From Promethearchaeota archaeon (GTDB taxonomy: Archaea; Asgardarchaeota; Lokiarchaeia; Sigynarchaeales; SOKP01), in contig JABXKC010000061.1 of NCBI GenBank assembly GCA_013375495.1, positions 1 to 9,386 on the forward strand: a stretch of DNA of 9,386 nt, read 5' to 3'. Positions 6,842-9,386 of the stretch are shown here, one piece after another. Position 1 is the first letter of the stretch. Each line of letters starts with the position of its first letter. Both the position numbers and the translations under genes were made by a program. The notes beneath the pieces are model-generated. The model was not told the origin of the DNA, did no database searches, and saw nothing but the letters and a program-made list of their open reading frames with translations.

Positions 6842-7498
6842 CTAAGATTTTCTAAAATCATCATAATCATTATCGTCAACAATTTCTATAGTTCTAGTAT
6901 TCTCATTTCGTTTACTTTCCAAATCTTTTAGCAAGCCTTCAAAATGAGAAATTCTCTTGTCAATGTGATCCAATCTTTTAGATAATCTGTTTTTAGAAAA
7001 ATTCAATTCACCTATTATTCTTTTTACGCTTTCAATATTCGCAATGGAATAATCTTCCTCATCTACAATTCTATGTGGATGTTCTTTGTGATATGGAAAA
7101 CATGACATCATACTGTGTATGCGATCTTCGTTAGGAATCCAGGTCTGAACAATAGTTCTGAGATATTCACCGAGGGTGTTAATACTTGGCTCTAAATTAC
7201 TTTTGAGAACTTCCTTTAATCTTATTTGTCCTGGCTCTGTTATTCGATATAATTTAATATTTCGATTGTTTTTGATTACATCTTCCATTTCAATAAAGCC
7301 TTTCTTCGCTAATCTGGTTAGTAAAGGATATATTGTGCCAGGGGAAGCATGCCACAGTTTGTTGAATTTTTCGTTGATGATTCTAGCGAGATCATATCCA
7401 GAGATACCGTCGTAGTTTTCTATAATAGAAAGTACTAAGATATCCAAACCTGAAAATATCCCACCTTCATGACCGCTAAAACGTTTACCAAAAAACAT
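6842..7498 (-). CDS. PadR family transcriptional regulator with C-terminal coiled coil
   Basis: This is a DNA-binding regulator of 218 residues. The winged helix-turn-helix spans about 17-90 and shows the PadR hallmarks LDILVLSIIE (18-27), SGYDLARII (33-41), the SPGTIYPLLTRLAKKGFIE recognition helix and wing (52-70) and LYRITEPG (83-90). Residues about 153-198 are highly charged with a heptad-like pattern, a probable dimerising coiled coil. A segment at 133-142 holds C133, H137, H140 and H142, a possible metal or redox site. The start ATG has GGTGA (minus strand, 7508-7512) 9 nt upstream. A 9-bp inverted repeat flanks the TATA box just before it, suggesting autoregulation. The hsp20 gene follows on the same strand and is a likely target through co-transcription. 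The ligand or stress signal is unknown. Confidence 0.92.
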   Translation of the reverse strand: MFFGKRFSGHEGGIFSGLDILVLSIIENYDGISGYDLARIINEKFNKLWHASPGTIYPLLTRLAKKGFIEMEDVIKNNRNIKLYRITEPGQIRLKEVLKSNLEPSINTLGEYLRTIVQTWIPNEDRIHSMMSCFPYHKEHPHRIVDEEDYSIANIESVKRIIGELNFSKNRLSKRLDHIDKRISHFEGLLKDLESKRNENTRTIEIVDDNDYDDFRKS

Positions 7499-7516
7499 TT
7501 TGAATTTTCACCATTG

Positions 7517-7550
7517 ATGTTCGATCTATAATATATCCCAAATCGAACAT
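7517..7550 (-). promoter_or_regulatory. TATA box flanked by a perfect 9-bp inverted repeat: candidate PadR operator
   Basis: ATGTTCGAT (7517-7525) and ATCGAACAT (7542-7550) are perfect inverted copies separated by 16 bp. On the minus strand the spacer contains GATATATTATAG, a TATA box centred about 34 bp before the padR-like start codon. A dimer bound to both arms would cover the TATA box and block TBP or RNA polymerase. PadR operators in bacteria are often described as ATGT/ACAT-type inverted repeats, and the outer ends here are ATGT and ACAT. The predicted RNA would start near 7507-7510, which would leave the GGTGA at or close to its 5' end. Confidence 0.65.
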
Positions 7551-7584
7551 TAACATAATTAAAGAAAAACACTTATTTAAATGT

Positions 7585-7644
7585 ATCGGAAATCGAATCT
7601 TAAAAAGATCGCTCATAATTATAAGATAGTAAAAGTTTATAAGG
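7585..7644 (-). repeat. 3'-flank repeat, copy A (after the first LRR gene)
   Basis: This 60-bp stretch aligns without gaps to 8924-8983 with 45 of 60 bases identical by hand count, most differences being transitions. Both copies lie at a similar distance after the stop of an LRR gene, and similarity stops abruptly at the left edge. The best-conserved part is the tandem heptamer ATCGGAA-ATCGAAT at 7585-7598. It probably marks one end of the duplicated unit. Confidence 0.6.
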
Positions 7645-7686
7645 CTAAGTGAAAATACATATTTTAAAATCAATTAAACTTAAGGT

Positions 7687-8595
7687 TTACTTGAAACTAA
7701 CGACTTTATCGTATCTTTTAATGCCAAAACGTTCTAAATCTTTAATAGGGACCGGATTTGAGTTAAAATGAATTTCTCGTAGAGCTTTTCCTACTTTAAG
7801 GTTTTTAACACTTGTTATTGAATTATTAGTTAGATTTAAAACTTTTAATGCTTTAAAATCTGATATATCCCCAATTCGACTGATTTTATTATGCGATAAC
7901 CTTAAAACTTCTAAATTTGAAAGACCGTTTATTGGCTCAATCTCCGTAATCTGGTTCAACTTGAGATTTAAATCCAGTAATTTTGAGAGGTTTGATAATC
8001 CTTTAAAATTTTTTAGCTTATTTTCCATAATAGTTAACATTATTAAGTTCGATAGGTGAGATAGTCCTGTTATAGATTCAATTTTGTTGCAGCTTAAATC
8101 AAGGATTTCTAAATTGTGTAGATTTTCCAACCCTTCAATCTTGTTTATTAAGTTACCGTATCCTTCATTGGAATCTGAAAAGGATAAACCTTTTAAATTT
8201 TTCAATTTTTCGAGGCCTTCAATTTTAGCTATTTCATTAGCTCCAAGGAATAAATATTCGAGGTTTTCCAAAGCATCCAGTCCGGAAATTTTTTTAATAT
8301 AGTTGTATTCCAGCTTTAGTGTTTTTAAGCTTTTAAGCTTTTCAAGACCAGAGATGGCTTTAATTTTATTGGAGCGCAAATATAGTTCTTCTAGAGCAAT
8401 CAAAGAATCGAGTCCTTTAATTTCGGTAATTTCGTTAATGTCTAGGCATAATTTTTTCAAATCCGAGAGTTTGGCGAGACCTTCTATGTCTTCGATGTTT
8501 TGGATATTGCGATCGGCGAGATACAAGCATTCATTTTCGACGTGAATTTTTTTCCCGTTAAAAACGACGAATTGGTTGGATTTTTTTTCGCTCAT
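7687..8595 (-). CDS. SDS22-like leucine-rich-repeat protein
   Basis: The 302-residue protein is built almost entirely of leucine-rich repeats of about 22 residues, consensus LxxLxLxxNxIxxIxGL, the SDS22/protein-phosphatase-1-regulator type. About eleven repeats run from residue 23 to about 270, followed by a C-terminal cap (NPVPIKDLERFGIKRYDK). No signal peptide, helix or catalytic domain is seen, so it is probably a cytoplasmic protein-binding scaffold. Repeat 6 (about 134-155) carries an insertion of roughly six residues (SDSNEGYGNLIN), and the later repeat containing EPINGLSNL is two residues longer than usual. The start ATG has no ribosome binding site but has TATA-like elements about 27 bp upstream. 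A paralogue lies immediately upstream at 9027-9386. The binding partner is unknown. Confidence 0.9.
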   Translation of the reverse strand: MSEKKSNQFVVFNGKKIHVENECLYLADRNIQNIEDIEGLAKLSDLKKLCLDINEITEIKGLDSLIALEELYLRSNKIKAISGLEKLKSLKTLKLEYNYIKKISGLDALENLEYLFLGANEIAKIEGLEKLKNLKGLSFSDSNEGYGNLINKIEGLENLHNLEILDLSCNKIESITGLSHLSNLIMLTIMENKLKNFKGLSNLSKLLDLNLKLNQITEIEPINGLSNLEVLRLSHNKISRIGDISDFKALKVLNLTNNSITSVKNLKVGKALREIHFNSNPVPIKDLERFGIKRYDKVVSFK

Positions 8596-8617
8596 ATGTA
8601 AATATAATAAAATTATG

Positions 8618-8630
8618 TATTAAAAAGCTT
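8618..8630 (-). promoter_or_regulatory. TATA-like promoter of the first LRR gene
   Basis: On the minus strand AAGCTTTTTAATAC lies about 27 bp before ATG 8595. No Shine-Dalgarno motif follows, so a leaderless transcript is likely. Confidence 0.45.
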
Positions 8631-8656
8631 AACGGAGTATTGGTTTAGTTTAACCC

Positions 8657-8920
8657 TCATAATATAAACGGATAAGTAATAGCGATAACCGCCTCAAATC
8701 CCCCGAGGTGATCCATCATACCTTTCTTAATTTTCGCCATTAGAGCCCGTAACGCCAAGTATGAAGCTGTAATCGCAAATGCACCCCCAAACAGATAATT
8801 TATCATGAAAGTGCGAAGGACATCTTGGTTATCTAAATAGCTGTCGCCCCCTATAGATGGAGGATATTTTTCTTTTGAAGGATCTGAGGGGTTGCAATCA
8901 TCTCCGATGTAAAAATCCAC
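8657..8920 (-). CDS. Unrecognised small membrane protein or gene remnant
   Basis: The reading frame has 87 codons, and no family is recognised. Residues 1-35 are acidic and rich in Asp, Pro and Ser (GDDCNPSDPSKEKYPPS). One clear hydrophobic helix lies at about 38-60 (FMINYLFGGAFAITASYLAL), then a basic stretch AKIKKG. The protein ends in a second, short hydrophobic segment, FEAVIAITYPFIL. The start given is GTG 8918-8920. No ribosome binding site or convincing TATA box precedes it, and the frame is open for six more codons without a usual start. That upstream sequence is the 3' flank shared by the two LRR genes, so the true N-terminus may have been lost when the LRR gene was duplicated. Composition looks protein-like rather than random, but expression is doubtful. 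Confidence 0.45.
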   Translation of the reverse strand: MDFYIGDDCNPSDPSKEKYPPSIGGDSYLDNQDVLRTFMINYLFGGAFAITASYLALRALMAKIKKGMMDHLGGFEAVIAITYPFIL

Positions 8921-8923
8921 GAG

Positions 8924-8983
8924 ATCGAAAATCGAATTCTAAAAAAAACGCCCAAAATTGAAAAATAATAAAAATTTTAAAAG
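8924..8983 (-). repeat. 3'-flank repeat, copy B (after the second LRR gene)
   Basis: This partner of 7585-7644 has 45 of 60 bases identical. Its left end is the near-perfect tandem heptamer ATCGAAA-ATCGAAT (8924-8937), immediately before the 87-codon frame. Confidence 0.6.
8935..8980 (-). terminator. T-rich terminator of the second LRR gene
   Basis: On the minus strand, AAAATTTTTATTATTTTTC, then CGTTTTTTTTAG, follow the stop codon by about 50-90 nt. The corresponding tract after the first LRR gene has diverged and has shorter T-runs. Confidence 0.45.
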
Positions 8984-9026
8984 AAATCCTAACAAATCAT
9001 CCAATAAGATTAAGTACCTATAATCT

Positions 9027-9386
9027 CTATTTGAAAAAAACGACTTTGTCATATCGTCTAATACCTAAGCGATCTAACTCCTTAGTAGAGACTGGATTTC
9101 TGCTAAAATAGATTTCTCGTAGTTTTTTTCCTACTTTAAGGTTTTTAGCACTTGTTATTGAATTACAAGTTAGTTTTAAAACTTTTAGTGCTGTAAAACC
9201 TGAAATATCCCCAATTTGACTAATTTTATTTTCAGATAATCTTAAAATTTTTAAATTTGAAAGTCCTATTATAAAGTCAATTTTTAAGATCTGGTTATTA
9301 TTGAGATTTAAATCCTGTAATTTTGAGAGGTTCGTTAACCCATCAAGACTCGTTATATTATTTTCCATGAGGTTTAACGCTTTAAG
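9027..9386 (-). CDS. SDS22-like leucine-rich-repeat protein, 5' part outside window
   Basis: Only the last 119 codons are in the window. The frame is open to the window edge: residues LKALNL precede the internal ATG at 9368, so that ATG is not the start. About five LRRs of the LxxLxLxxNxIxxI type are visible, then the cap RNPVSTKELDRLGIRRYDKV. Aligned with the end of the protein encoded at 7687-8595, about 80 of 119 residues are identical, without gaps, and the 3' flanks are also related. The two genes are therefore tandem duplicates. The LRR faces differ more than the framework and cap, which would suit divergence in partner binding. Confidence 0.88.
   Translation of the reverse strand, partial: LKALNLMENNITSLDGLTNLSKLQDLNLNNNQILKIDFIIGLSNLKILRLSENKISQIGDISGFTALKVLKLTCNSITSAKNLKVGKKLREIYFSRNPVSTKELDRLGIRRYDKVVFFK

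Noticed and set aside
6347..6855. Plus-strand frames opposite hsp20
   Set aside because: They are antisense to a well-supported Hsp20 gene and show no family features.
7485..7673. 62-codon minus-strand frame between the LRR and padR-like genes
   Set aside because: It begins with TTG, covers the padR promoter and inverted repeat, overlaps the padR start and has no ribosome binding site or recognisable motif.
8084..8545. Plus-strand frames opposite the LRR gene
   Set aside because: They are Ser/Phe-rich shadows produced by the regular leucine-rich repeats on the other strand.
7585..8983. Insertion sequence carrying the first LRR gene
   Set aside because: The paired repeats are direct, diverged and match the 3' flank of the paralogue. 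No transposase, terminal inverted repeats or target-site duplication was seen.
9027..9368. A complete 113-residue LRR protein starting at 9368
   Set aside because: The frame continues to the window end with LRR-type residues that align with the paralogue, so this Met is internal.
7687..9386. CRISPR-like or short tandem DNA repeat because of the periodic sequence
   Set aside because: The periodicity of about 66 bp is the 22-residue LRR coding repeat. The units differ too much, and there are no spacers.

Overview
The window looks like archaeal DNA, most likely from an Asgard (Promethearchaeota, Lokiarchaeia-like) genome. The assignment is inferred from several signs read together. The DNA is AT-rich. 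Several genes start within about 25-30 bp of a TATA-like element and lack a ribosome binding site (leaderless), while others carry GGAGG, GAGGT or GGTGA motifs. T-run terminators are present. The gene set includes SDS22-like leucine-rich-repeat proteins, large beta-propeller membrane proteins and sequon-rich surface proteins, all frequent in Asgard genomes. No taxonomic marker gene is present, so the phylum is a suggestion.

Region 1 (1-2824, + strand) is a tightly packed three-gene unit: the ATPase of an ABC-2 type transporter (its 5' end lies outside the window), its six-helix permease, and a secreted, C-terminally anchored protein with seven N-glycosylation sequons. The genes overlap or are 1 bp apart, so the surface protein is probably a dedicated partner of the transporter.

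Region 2 (2842-6045, - strand) holds a YdjM/DUF457-like membrane protein with conserved His/Asp residues and, upstream of it, an 870-residue protein. That protein has an extracellular Ca2+-binding FG-GAP/VCBS- and PQQ-like propeller fused to a seven-helix membrane domain.

Region 3 (6046-7686, - strand) holds a small heat-shock protein (Hsp20) gene preceded by a PadR-family regulator gene. The regulator promoter has a perfect 9-bp inverted repeat flanking its TATA box, a good candidate for an autoregulatory operator. Downstream of hsp20 is a 75-nt imperfect hairpin whose non-Watson-Crick stem positions are mostly G-U wobbles if it is read as + strand RNA.

Region 4 (7687-9386, - strand) holds two tandem paralogous LRR genes, the second cut by the window end. 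They share about two thirds of their residues over 119 positions and also share about 60 bp of 3' flank. Between them lies an unrecognised 87-codon reading frame that begins with GTG, or is truncated, exactly at the edge of the shared flank. It may be a gene remnant at a duplication junction.

No rRNA, tRNA, CRISPR array or transposase gene was seen. No stretch longer than 300 bases lacks a gene. The largest gap (6046-6324) holds a promoter, a palindrome, a T-run terminator and the long hairpin.
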